Part shown: positions 8,497-16,125 of the stretch, piece by piece
Layout of the letters: each line of letters starts with the position of its first letter
Numbering within the stretch: position 1 is the first letter of the stretch
NCBI RefSeq assembly: GCF_016055025.1
Contig: NZ_JAECVW010000002.1
Source: Thermoactinomyces intermedius
GTDB taxonomy: Bacteria; Bacillota; Bacilli; Thermoactinomycetales; Thermoactinomycetaceae
Strand: one strand, 5' to 3'
Length of the DNA: 64,000 nt
Translations under genes and position numbers: made by a program
Notes under the pieces: model-generated
The model's database searches: none
What the model was told of the DNA's origin: nothing
Seen by the model: the letters and a program-made list of their open reading frames with translations, nothing else

Positions 8497-9129
8497 CTAC
8501 TCCCCCTGCACTTCCACATGAATGTTTTCCCTGGGTACATTCCAATGGTTTTCAAGGTAATGTATCACATCCCATTGCAGTTTTTTCCGGTTTGCTTCCT
8601 GATCTTTCTCTTGCGTACCATCGCCGGATTTTCCCACATTGATTTCAACGGGTTCAACGGACCGGTCCGATTGCGTCGCCGGGGAAGCCAGGGGCCGCAT
8701 GACCACCACGATGCCTTCAATCGCCTGCTCGTTTCCGTCCATTTTTAATTTCACTTCCGCTTTTTCCACTTTGGCTTGGAAGCGCTGTTGCAATTCGTCT
8801 TTCAGCTGTTCCCCGGCCCTTGATTCGGCTTCTTGCCGGATCCATTGTTGTTGTTCCTGCTTGAGGGCCTCCCCTTGTTTTTTTATTTCTTCCATCGAAA
8901 CTTCCTTGGACAGTGCCGGGCTTGAACCGAGAAAGGCAAAGGATCTTAAATCATGGTCTTCCGAGAGCAATTGGAAAACGGGTGACAACATCGCCAAAAT
9001 GATGAGCAGTCCCATCACCAATTTCACATATCTGTCCAGACGGTTATTCGGCAATAACAAATCAATAAAGGTGGCGATCAAAACCAGGAGGACAATTTGC
9101 TTTAACCAATCACTCATCCAGGAGACCAT
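8497..9129 (-). CDS. spoIIIAF: Stage III sporulation protein AF
   Basis: About 210 residues: two N-terminal membrane helices (roughly residues 8-25 and 33-52 of the MVSWMSDW form), then a ring-building-motif domain. It is part of the SpoIIIA-SpoIIQ transenvelope complex. The ATG at 9129 is favoured because GGTAGGTG lies at proper distance; an in-frame GTG at 9138 directly follows the spoIIIAE stop. The coding region is otherwise in the normal operon order. Confidence 0.93.
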   Translation of the reverse strand: MVSWMSDWLKQIVLLVLIATFIDLLLPNNRLDRYVKLVMGLLIILAMLSPVFQLLSEDHDLRSFAFLGSSPALSKEVSMEEIKKQGEALKQEQQQWIRQEAESRAGEQLKDELQQRFQAKVEKAEVKLKMDGNEQAIEGIVVVMRPLASPATQSDRSVEPVEINVGKSGDGTQEKDQEANRKKLQWDVIHYLENHWNVPRENIHVEVQGE

Positions 9130-9138
9130 CTGTTTCAC

Positions 9139-10323
9139 CTACCTGATCATGGCGGAAATGTTTCCGGCCGCTACCAAAATGGTTACGGAGAGAAAAAACA
9201 TGAGCCCGACGGTTGCCAAAGCCGCAAAGACGTAGATCAGTGTTTTGCCGATCGTGTTTAAACTTTCAATGATGGGACTGCTTCCCAAAGGTTGCATGAT
9301 GGCAGCCGAAAAATTATAGATAAAGGCAAGCGATAATATCTTCAACGCCGGGAAAGCGCAAATAAACAGGAGGATCAGCACTCCGGAAAGCCCCACGGTG
9401 TTTTTCACCAGCAAAGAAGCACTCATGACGGTGTCTGCCGCTTCGGAAATGGTTCTTCCCACCACCGGCACAAAATTCCCCGTGATGTATTTGGCGGTTC
9501 GAAGCGTAATCCCGTCGGTCACCGCACTGGTGGCTCCCTGAATGGAAATCACCCCCAAAAAGACGGCCAACAGCCCTCCCAATAAAGTGATACCGGTTTT
9601 GCGCAACAATCCCGCCAAGTGATTGACTTTGTACTTCTCCGTGATGCTGCTGACGATGCTGAGCACCGCCGAAAAAAACAACAGCGGAAAAACCACGGTA
9701 TAGATCAACGTTCCGATGATGTGGATCATAAAAACAATCAAGGGATGAAAAAGGGATACGGACACCACGTTGCCCATCGTCACCATCAGCGTCATCATCA
9801 ACGGAACCAGCGACAGCATGAAATCGGTCATTCGCCCGATCGCCAGCTTGGCCGAATCGACGGCGACATAAAAACTGTTCACCGCCAAAATGATCACCAC
9901 CATAAACACGATGGCATAGGCCACTTTACTGACCTGATTTTGTTCAAACGCCGTCTGGAGCGTTTGCAAAATCATGCTGAAAACCGTAAGGATGATGATG
10001 CTGCCCAACAATTTCCCGTTGTACAGGACTTCATCGAAAAAATACCTGACGAAACCGCTTAAAACGTTCTTGAGGCTGAGACCGTTTTCCCCCGAGAGAA
10101 TCAAATCAAAAATATCCTTTGAACTCTGCCCGTCCAAATATTTTTCATAATCTTGCGCAATTTGTTTCCAAAAATCCTCGACTTGTTCGGTTTGCAACTG
10201 ATCGAGGCGGGAACGGATCATCTCATGGACCATCCGGGAATCCCCCTCGCTTTCAGCCGCAGCCAAGAGAGGAAAGCCTGTGATCAAAATCAAAATCCAT
10301 CCAAGCAAAATCTTTTTCTTCAT
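9139..10323 (-). CDS. spoIIIAE: Stage III sporulation protein AE
   Basis: A 394-residue polytopic membrane protein with a cleavable-type N-terminal signal (ILLGWILILITGFPLLAAA) and roughly seven further hydrophobic helices. It is the largest membrane subunit of the SpoIIIA export apparatus and resembles a transport channel. The conserved GGLLAVFLGVISIQGATS and FVPVVGRTISEAADTVM segments are visible. AAGGGGA precedes the ATG. Confidence 0.96.
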   Translation of the reverse strand: MKKKILLGWILILITGFPLLAAAESEGDSRMVHEMIRSRLDQLQTEQVEDFWKQIAQDYEKYLDGQSSKDIFDLILSGENGLSLKNVLSGFVRYFFDEVLYNGKLLGSIIILTVFSMILQTLQTAFEQNQVSKVAYAIVFMVVIILAVNSFYVAVDSAKLAIGRMTDFMLSLVPLMMTLMVTMGNVVSVSLFHPLIVFMIHIIGTLIYTVVFPLLFFSAVLSIVSSITEKYKVNHLAGLLRKTGITLLGGLLAVFLGVISIQGATSAVTDGITLRTAKYITGNFVPVVGRTISEAADTVMSASLLVKNTVGLSGVLILLFICAFPALKILSLAFIYNFSAAIMQPLGSSPIIESLNTIGKTLIYVFAALATVGLMFFLSVTILVAAGNISAMIR

Positions 10324-10335
10324 TCCCCTTCATCC

Positions 10336-10725
10336 TTACGCGGGCAGAATTTGGATAATGGTCTCAATCATCACGGTAATGATCGGGATGGCCATGACCA
10401 TGATCAAAACTTTTCCTGCCAGTTCAATCTTGGAAGCAATGGAATCTTGTCCGGCATCCCTTGTCACTTGCGCCCCAAACTCGGCAATGTAAGCAATTCC
10501 GATGATTTTCAAGATGGTTTCCAAAAACAGGTCATTCACCTTGGCCAGATGCGCCAGATCCTTCAGGATCCCGATCACTTCCCCGATTTTGGTTGCCAGG
10601 AAGATAAAAATAACCACACCGACAAACAGTGCCAATGAAAATGCAAAAACGGGGCTTTGTTCTTTTACGGCCAGGACAAGAAATGTGGTGATAAGGCCAA
10701 GGCCCGCCACCTGGATGATTTCCAA
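10336..10725 (-). CDS. spoIIIAD: Stage III sporulation protein AD
   Basis: A 129-residue membrane protein with three to four hydrophobic segments, family SpoIIIAC/AD. The start is TTG with GGGAGG eight bases upstream, which gives the usual MEIIQVAGLGLITTFL N-terminus. Spacing to spoIIIAC is 15 nt. Confidence 0.94.
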   Translation of the reverse strand: MEIIQVAGLGLITTFLVLAVKEQSPVFAFSLALFVGVVIFIFLATKIGEVIGILKDLAHLAKVNDLFLETILKIIGIAYIAEFGAQVTRDAGQDSIASKIELAGKVLIMVMAIPIITVMIETIIQILPA

Positions 10726-10740
10726 GCGGATCGCCTCCCA

Positions 10741-10947
10741 TCAAGTACGAAACAAAAAGACGTTTTTAATGGTTTGAAACAAATCCTGAAGCAACATTGC
10801 AACCATAAACAAAACGACGACAAAACCAAACAGGGTGACCCAATGAGCGAAATCTTCCTTGCCCATTTGTTTTAACACCGTGTGAATCATGGCCACGATG
10901 ATTCCGATTCCCGCAATCTGGAATACCGAATCCAAATGGTATGGCAT
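10741..10947 (-). CDS. spoIIIAC: Stage III sporulation protein AC
   Basis: A 68-residue two-helix membrane protein (residues about 8-30 and 38-58), same family as SpoIIIAD and typical in length. The start ATG follows a GGGGTGGTG ribosome-binding site. It lies within the spoIIIA operon between AB and AD. Confidence 0.94.
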   Translation of the reverse strand: MPYHLDSVFQIAGIGIIVAMIHTVLKQMGKEDFAHWVTLFGFVVVLFMVAMLLQDLFQTIKNVFLFRT

Positions 10948-10975
10948 AAAGCCAGCACCACCCCTTCATCCAAGT

Positions 10976-11491
10976 TTAAAACATCAAAATCACCAGAAGG
11001 GCTCCGGATAATACTCCGAGTGTTTTCACCATTTTTTCATAGGTTTCTTGTTCTTCCCGGGCTTTATTTTCTTCCATTTGCAAATTTTCTTGCGCCAAAT
11101 CCAAGTGATGCAACTGATCCCACCGGTTGGAACTGCCCAACACCTGGCACAGTTTGAGGACGATGCCTTTTTCCTCTTCCCCCATCACTGTTTTTTTCCA
11201 CTTTTCCTCAATGGCCGATTTCAAACATTCATAAGTGGATTTGCCATCCGAAGTATTTAATTTCCGGCTCGCTTCGAGGAAGACCGGTTTCAATTCGCCG
11301 CTTGCTTCGGCAATGCGTTCGAATGCCTCGGCAAGCGGCCTTGTCCCATAGTTGATCTCGGTTTTTAAAATCGCCAAACCGGAACGGAGTTCTTGTATTT
11401 GCCGCGGCCGCTTCCGGAGTTGCCGGGCTGAGTCAAATCCGATCTTGGACGTCGCCATGAGGATCAAAACCGCTCCCAAAACTTTCAACAT
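10976..11491 (-). CDS. spoIIIAB: Stage III sporulation protein AB
   Basis: A 171-residue protein anchored by N- and C-terminal membrane helices (residues 1-17 and about 153-171), with a helical middle including LEIRSGLAIL-like sequence (LRSGLAILKTEINYGTRPLAEAF). It resembles GspF-type platform proteins. The start overlaps the end of spoIIIAA by 7 nt. Confidence 0.94.
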   Translation of the reverse strand: MLKVLGAVLILMATSKIGFDSARQLRKRPRQIQELRSGLAILKTEINYGTRPLAEAFERIAEASGELKPVFLEASRKLNTSDGKSTYECLKSAIEEKWKKTVMGEEEKGIVLKLCQVLGSSNRWDQLHHLDLAQENLQMEENKAREEQETYEKMVKTLGVLSGALLVILMF

Positions 11492-12465
11492 AACGTTCCC
11501 GGCCTTCCCGCCCGTTGCCTTGCATCCAGCCGCTCAAAAAATTGATTAAAAACACCTTCCACCGTTCCGGGGCCTTTTCTCCTGCTCAACAAGATAATCC
11601 GGGTGAAAACCTTTTCCTGCAAAAGTTCCTTCAACACCGGACGCGCGGCGATCTCCTTGATGGATTGCCCGTGAACCGTGGCAAAAATGTGAACCCCCGC
11701 ATAAATCGCTTCATGGATGGCATCACTGTCTTCTTTCCGCCCGATCTCATCCACCACCAGGAGATCCGGTGACATCGAGCGAATCATCATCATCATGCCT
11801 TCCGCTTTCGGGCACCCGTCCAACACATCCGTCCGGGGACCGACATCATGCTGGGGAACCCCCGCCACACATCCGGCAATCTCCGACCGTTCATCCACAA
11901 TGCCGACTTTGAATGCCGGAAACAATGCGCTTCCTTCGCTGGCCCGGCGGGCAAGGTCACGGATCAGCGTGGTCTTCCCGCATTGGGGAGGGGACACAAT
12001 CAACACATTTTCCACTTTGTTGTGATGGAACATATAAGGGAGCAACGGATCGGCCACGCCGGGAACCTGCCGGGCGATCCGGACATTAAAACCGGTGATG
12101 TCCCGAAGATGTTTGACTTTCCCTCCTTCCACAATCACCTTTCCGACCAGTCCGATCCGATGCCCGCCTTCCACTGTCACATATCCCTGCCTTAATTCTT
12201 CATCCATGGTGTACAATGAATGGTTGCTGATCAGATTTAAGAGATTCAGACAATCTTCCTTGTTCGGAATCATGGCATCGTGCGGCTGTTTGGAAAGGCG
12301 CGAAGACCGGCTGACAAACCACGACTCTTCATTGGTGACGATTTCCAGCGGTCTCTCCTGACGAACCCTGACTTCTTCCAAACACTCCAGCACCGGAGCA
12401 GGAAGCGACCGGATCACCTCACGGATGGAAAGCGGAAGAACTTGAAGAACCGGCTGAAAAGACAT
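11485..12465 (-). CDS. spoIIIAA: Stage III sporulation protein AA (ATPase)
   Basis: A 326-residue P-loop ATPase related to type II/IV secretion motors, thought to energise the SpoIIIA channel. The Walker A motif PPQCGKTTLIRDL is at 159-171; the Walker B region is LLVVDEIGRKED. I place the start at ATG 12465, seven bases after AGGAGGT. A reading frame extending to 12504 would run through the sigma-E promoter, so the longer form is rejected. First gene of the operon. Confidence 0.96.
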   Translation of the reverse strand: MSFQPVLQVLPLSIREVIRSLPAPVLECLEEVRVRQERPLEIVTNEESWFVSRSSRLSKQPHDAMIPNKEDCLNLLNLISNHSLYTMDEELRQGYVTVEGGHRIGLVGKVIVEGGKVKHLRDITGFNVRIARQVPGVADPLLPYMFHHNKVENVLIVSPPQCGKTTLIRDLARRASEGSALFPAFKVGIVDERSEIAGCVAGVPQHDVGPRTDVLDGCPKAEGMMMMIRSMSPDLLVVDEIGRKEDSDAIHEAIYAGVHIFATVHGQSIKEIAARPVLKELLQEKVFTRIILLSRRKGPGTVEGVFNQFFERLDARQRAGRPGTLC

Positions 12466-12502
12466 GGAGCACCTCCTGTCCCAAACCTTTTTTCTTATTC
12501 CC

Positions 12503-12531
12503 ATTCATATGTGGACTTGTTTTGAATATGA
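12503..12531 (-). promoter_or_regulatory. Sigma-E promoter of the spoIIIA operon
   Basis: The minus strand carries TCATATT (-35) and CATATGAAT (-10) separated by 13 nt, close to the sigma-E consensus (KATATT and CATACAAT, about 14 nt apart). It sits 38 nt upstream of the spoIIIAA start. spoIIIA is a sigma-E operon in B. subtilis. Confidence 0.72.
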
Positions 12532-12567
12532 CAAGCAATGCGGACAAAATCACCGGACCGCGGAAGC

Positions 12568-12606
12568 AAAAAAAGAGCGGGACGCCCTTTTTTCAGTCCG
12601 TCCCGC
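12568..12606 (-). terminator. Terminator overlapping the end of the zinc-ribbon gene
   Basis: GCGGGACG pairs with CGTCCCGC and is followed on the minus strand by TC and seven T residues. The first arm includes the last codons and stop of the 12593-13015 gene. It separates that gene from the spoIIIA promoter. Confidence 0.8.
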
Positions 12607-13015
12607 CATCCATGATTTCTTCGGCTTCTTCATCGTGTATGTCTTGTAATTCCAGCACCGTATTGCATTTGGGACAAAGAAGTTCAATGGAATCATCTTC
12701 GAGATCTTCCGCCTCCACCACGACTTCTTCCCCGCATTCGGGGCAAACCACATACACCGGCTCATCAAACTCTTCGTCTTCATCTTCATCGTCATAAACC
12801 AATAATTCCAGATCATTCAAGTCTTCATCCACGGCCTCCACATATTCTTCCAATTCTGACTGTCGCCGGTCCAACTGCTCAACGGACTCCACCAACTGAT
12901 CCACTACGTCCAACAGACGGTGCAATGCTTTGGATTCCACGTGATCCCGGTGTTTTTCATCACCTTGCAAAAGTCCCTCAATATAAGATAAATCCCGTTT
13001 TAAGTTGACATACAT
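12593..13015 (-). CDS. CD1247-type small acidic zinc-ribbon protein
   Basis: A 140-residue protein. An N-terminal helical part (LKRDLSYIEGLLQGDE...) and a coiled coil are followed by a very acidic linker (residues 75-86). A zinc ribbon follows, with CPEC at 91-94 and CPKC at 114-117. The N-terminus matches the CD1247 N-terminal domain family, found in many spore formers next to spoIIIAA. No function is established to my knowledge. The gene has its own terminator and lies just upstream of the sigma-E promoter of spoIIIA. Confidence 0.85.
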   Translation of the reverse strand: MYVNLKRDLSYIEGLLQGDEKHRDHVESKALHRLLDVVDQLVESVEQLDRRQSELEEYVEAVDEDLNDLELLVYDDEDEDEEFDEPVYVVCPECGEEVVVEAEDLEDDSIELLCPKCNTVLELQDIHDEEAEEIMDGGTD

Positions 13016-13155
13016 ACAATCACCTCATCGTCCCTGATGATTTTTCCTTAGTGTGTCTTTTTCACCGGAGACCCAAACAAATCAATAAATGGAAACAAGA
13101 TTTTACGGAAAACGGGACATTCTAAACCAATAAAACGACAAAAGAGGTGAACCGA

Positions 13156-14436
13156 ATGCCTCCAAACCAAATGGCTTCGAAAGAAAAAAGAACCGCGCCT
13201 GATTCTGCGGTTTTACTCACATTAAGCACCATTCCGTTTATCATGGTGATCGGAAACTCGATGCTGATTCCTGTATTGCCGACAGCCGAAGAAGCATTGA
13301 ATGTAAATTCATTCCAAGTCAGCCTGCTTATCACCTTGTTTTCCATCCCGGCTGCCATCGTCATTCCAGTGGCCGGAATTCTGGCGGACCGGATCGGCCG
13401 CAAACAAATTGTTTTTTACAGTTTGCTTTTATACGGCTTTGGAGGGTTGTTGGCCGGCTTTTCGTCCATCATCCAAGGAGGATCTTACACCCTGGTTTTG
13501 ATTTCAAGGATCATTCAGGGCATCGGCGCTGCCGGAACCGCTCCGATTGCCATGGTCTTGTTGGGGGATTTGTACCAAGGGCAAGCCCGGAGCAAATCGC
13601 TTGGCATTTTGGAAGCCTCCAACGCATTCGGGAAAGTCATCAGTCCCATTCTCGGTTCACTGATTGCACTGATCACTTGGTATGCCATGTTCTTTATTTT
13701 TCCTCTCTTGTGTGTGCCGGTGGCCATTGCCTTATGGAAAGTGATCGAAGAACCGTCCAAAAGAGAACCCCCCCAACCTTTGCGGGAATACAAACAACAT
13801 ATCCGCCAGGTCTTTCAACGCAGGGGTTCCTGGCTTGTCGTTACTTTTTTGTCCGGGTCTTTGATCATGTTCACCATGTTCGGGGTTTTGTTTTACCTCT
13901 CTGATTTCCTTGAAGAATCCTTCCGCATCGGTGGCGTGATCAAAGGGTTTATTTTGGCCATCCCGTTGCTCGCCTTATGTTTGACCGCATACTTCACGGG
14001 GGCTCATGTAAAAGAAAAAACGCACCAGATGAACCAATTGATTGTGATCGGTTTGATCATCACCACGATCGCCACTGCGGCCATTCCCTGGTGGCGCAAT
14101 GCCTACTGGCTGATTCTCTGCTCTTTTGCCATCGGCATTGGAAGCGGGTTGATCCTTCCCTGTTTAAATACGTTGATCACCTCCGCCGTCGGCATGCAGG
14201 AACGTGGCATCATCACTTCGTTATACAACAGCGTCCGTTTTTTCGGAGTGGCCCTCGGCCCGCCGGTTTTCGGCGCTTTGTCACCGCATCCCTTTCTTTT
14301 GTTTCTCGGGCTGGGAGGCATATTATTTGTCATGATTTTCCTGACCCGGAAGTTTATCGAGCGTCCCCAACGGTTGCGGGGAAAAGACGGAAGGACCCGT
14401 TTGTTGCTGCGGAAAAAAAAGCTTTCGCCTGCCTGA
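13156..14436 (+). CDS. MFS drug-efflux-type transporter (DHA1-like)
   Basis: A 426-residue, 12-helix major facilitator protein. The loop 2-3 signature GILADRIGRKQ and the helix 5 antiporter-type GxLxxxxxxxGxxxGPxxGG-like region (GILEASNAFGKVISPILGSL) support proton-driven export; the substrate is unknown. The ATG at 13156 is preferred with AAAGAGGTG upstream; a GTG at 13147 overlaps that site. It precedes the phosphosulfolactate synthase gene on the same strand with a 76-nt gap, so a link to sulfonate export is possible but only by position. Confidence 0.85.
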   Translation: MPPNQMASKEKRTAPDSAVLLTLSTIPFIMVIGNSMLIPVLPTAEEALNVNSFQVSLLITLFSIPAAIVIPVAGILADRIGRKQIVFYSLLLYGFGGLLAGFSSIIQGGSYTLVLISRIIQGIGAAGTAPIAMVLLGDLYQGQARSKSLGILEASNAFGKVISPILGSLIALITWYAMFFIFPLLCVPVAIALWKVIEEPSKREPPQPLREYKQHIRQVFQRRGSWLVVTFLSGSLIMFTMFGVLFYLSDFLEESFRIGGVIKGFILAIPLLALCLTAYFTGAHVKEKTHQMNQLIVIGLIITTIATAAIPWWRNAYWLILCSFAIGIGSGLILPCLNTLITSAVGMQERGIITSLYNSVRFFGVALGPPVFGALSPHPFLLFLGLGGILFVMIFLTRKFIERPQRLRGKDGRTRLLLRKKKLSPA

Positions 14437-14512
14437 AGTGTTACCGGCGGATTCGCCCCGCATAAAAATAAGATGTATTTCAAGATGCATTTCATTTCAG
14501 GAGGCGAAATCC

Positions 14513-15304
14513 ATGAATCAGCCATTATGGCCGGATACACTCGTTTCATCCCGAAAGCGCCCGCCTAAACCCCGTCGGAACGGTTTGACCATGGTGATCG
14601 ACAAGGGGTTGGGGTTGAGCGCTTTTTGCGATTTGCTTCAGCTCGCCGGCGAATATATCGATTTTCTCAAGTTGGGATTTGGCACCGCCGGAGTCACCCC
14701 GCCCGAAATCTTACGAAAAAAAATAGCACTCGCCCGGCAATCCAAGGTCTCCATTTACCCGGGCGGCACCTTTTTGGAAATTGCCCATGCCCGAAAAAAG
14801 CTCCAACCGTGCTTGAAGACCCTCGCCGGATTAGGGTTTGAATGGATTGAAGTTTCCGACGGATTGATGGAATTTTCCCCGGCCGAGCGCTCCCGCCTGA
14901 TCAGACTGGGGCAAGAAATGGGTTTTCGCGTCATCACTGAAATCGGGAAAAAGGCCTCAGGCATTCCCCTGGATTTAAAAACGTTTGCAGATGTATATGA
15001 ACGGGACCGGGAGGCGGGAGCCGCCTTTGTGATCGTGGAAGGAAGAGAATCGGGAAAAAATGTCGGGATCTATGATGAAAACGGGCAAATCCGCCGGTCC
15101 ATGCTGGAATTCATCCGGAACCGAACCGATCCCGATACCATTTTGTGGGAAGCTCCCCAAACCCATCAGCAAATCCAACTTCTTCATCTTCTCGGCCCGA
15201 AGGCCAATCTGGGAAATATTTCGCCCCATGATATCCTGTCGCTGGAATGCTTGCGGAGAGGCCTTCGGGCCGATACCTTCCATCCGGGCGATCCCCGTAC
15301 TTAA
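14513..15304 (+). CDS. yitD: Phosphosulfolactate synthase (ComA/YitD family)
   Basis: A 263-residue TIM-barrel enzyme that adds sulfite to phosphoenolpyruvate to give (R)-2-phospho-3-sulfolactate. Family motifs: MVIDKGLGL, DFLKLGFGTAGV, YPGGTFLE, EVSDGLMEF, VIVEGRESGKNVGIYD and LWEAPQ. In Bacillus sulfolactate accumulates in spores, and yitD is expressed in the mother cell. The start at 14513 has GGAGGCGAAAT upstream. The 76-nt upstream gap contains CATAAAAATA preceded by AC 16 nt earlier, loosely like a sigma-K promoter. The phosphatase and dehydrogenase genes of the pathway are not next door. Confidence 0.9.
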   Translation: MNQPLWPDTLVSSRKRPPKPRRNGLTMVIDKGLGLSAFCDLLQLAGEYIDFLKLGFGTAGVTPPEILRKKIALARQSKVSIYPGGTFLEIAHARKKLQPCLKTLAGLGFEWIEVSDGLMEFSPAERSRLIRLGQEMGFRVITEIGKKASGIPLDLKTFADVYERDREAGAAFVIVEGRESGKNVGIYDENGQIRRSMLEFIRNRTDPDTILWEAPQTHQQIQLLHLLGPKANLGNISPHDILSLECLRRGLRADTFHPGDPRT

Positions 15305-15370
15305 ACATTCATAAATCAAACCTGTCCCACATATTTTTAGTACAAACTTGACAGGACAGGGGTTAACCGA

Positions 15371-15823
15371 ATGAATCCCGATCTTCTTTTAGTGACACTC
15401 ATCATCATCGGCGTCATCGGACGATCGCCGTTGATCGCAACGGCCTCCAGTTTGTTGCTCATTCTCAAATTGATTCATTTGGAGCGGTACTTCCCTGCTT
15501 TGGAAAGAAGAGGGTTGGAATTCGGATTGTTGTTTTTAACCATTTCCGTTTTGGTCCCTTTTGCTTCCGGGCGAATCCAAAGCAAAGATGTTTTATCCGT
15601 TTTTATCACTCTGCCCGGGATTTTGGCTCTCATTGGCGGAGCCTTGGCTACATATATGAACGGAAAAGGACTGGACCTTTTAAAAGTGGATCCTCAACTC
15701 ATCGTGGGGCTTGTAATCGGCTCCATCTTCGGCATTTTATTTATGCGCGGCATTCCGGTCGGCCCTTTGATGGCTGCAGGAATCACAGCCTTTTTGCTCC
15801 GGCTTTTGAAATGGCTTTTTTGA
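15371..15823 (+). CDS. ytwI: UPF0756 (DUF441) membrane protein
   Basis: A 150-residue integral membrane protein with about four to five hydrophobic helices. The family segments ALIGGALATYMNGKGLDLLK and VGLVIGSIFGILFMRGIPVGPLMAAGI are clear. Function unknown. The ATG is preceded by GACAGGGGTTAACCGA, a modest ribosome-binding site. Confidence 0.9.
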   Translation: MNPDLLLVTLIIIGVIGRSPLIATASSLLLILKLIHLERYFPALERRGLEFGLLFLTISVLVPFASGRIQSKDVLSVFITLPGILALIGGALATYMNGKGLDLLKVDPQLIVGLVIGSIFGILFMRGIPVGPLMAAGITAFLLRLLKWLF

Positions 15824-15853
15824 ATCCGGTTAAAAAAAGATTGCAACCGGATT
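15823..15853 (+). terminator. Possible weak terminator after the UPF0756 gene
   Basis: AATCCGGTT and AACCGGATT arms enclose a 13-nt loop immediately after the stop codon. The downstream run is TGATCTTTC, so termination would be weak; it may instead be a processing or stability hairpin. Confidence 0.4.
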
Positions 15854-15913
15854 GATCTTTCACTAAAATAAAAGTACATCATTTTCAAAAAAATCAAGGA
15901 GGTGGAAAGGATT

Positions 15914-16030
15914 ATGAAAAATCTCCAAATCGTAAGCATGTTTCCCCTGAAAAAACCGGGCTTCAAGTATGCCCGTCAAATCAAAACCTTTGTAGGCAGA
16001 TTCAATCCTTTCCGCCCCGATGACGGATAA
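15914..16030 (+). CDS. Small basic peptide of 38 residues, unknown
   Basis: The peptide runs MKNLQIVSMFPLKK... to ...RFNPFRPDDG and has about eight Lys/Arg residues, mostly in the middle. AAGGAGGTGG lies 8 nt upstream of the ATG, close to a perfect Shine-Dalgarno. A strong intrinsic terminator begins 32 nt after the stop, so the peptide would be the only product of a short transcript, or the tail of the UPF0756 transcript. It has no signal peptide or membrane helix. I do not recognise a family. The clean ribosome site and terminator are the evidence that it is real. Confidence 0.55.
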   Translation: MKNLQIVSMFPLKKPGFKYARQIKTFVGRFNPFRPDDG

Positions 16031-16061
16031 ACTCTTTTTTTTGCGGGACTCGTATCTCCAA

Positions 16062-16110
16062 AAGAAGCCACGGGTAAGGATCGTCTTGCCTGTGGCTTCT
16101 TTTTCTTTTT
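16062..16110 (+). terminator. Strong intrinsic terminator after the 38-residue peptide
   Basis: A 17-bp stem (AAGAAGCCACGGGTAAG with CTTGCCTGTGGCTTCTT, two G-U pairs, 5-nt loop) followed by TTTTCTTTTT. It lies just before the MFS start at 16126, which would place any promoter for that gene upstream or within the hairpin region. Confidence 0.85.
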
Positions 16111-16125
16111 ATAAGGGGGAGTACT

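Noticed and set aside
12466..12504. Longer spoIIIAA start
   Set aside because: The extension overlaps the sigma-E -10 element and lacks a ribosome site, whereas ATG 12465 follows AGGAGGT.
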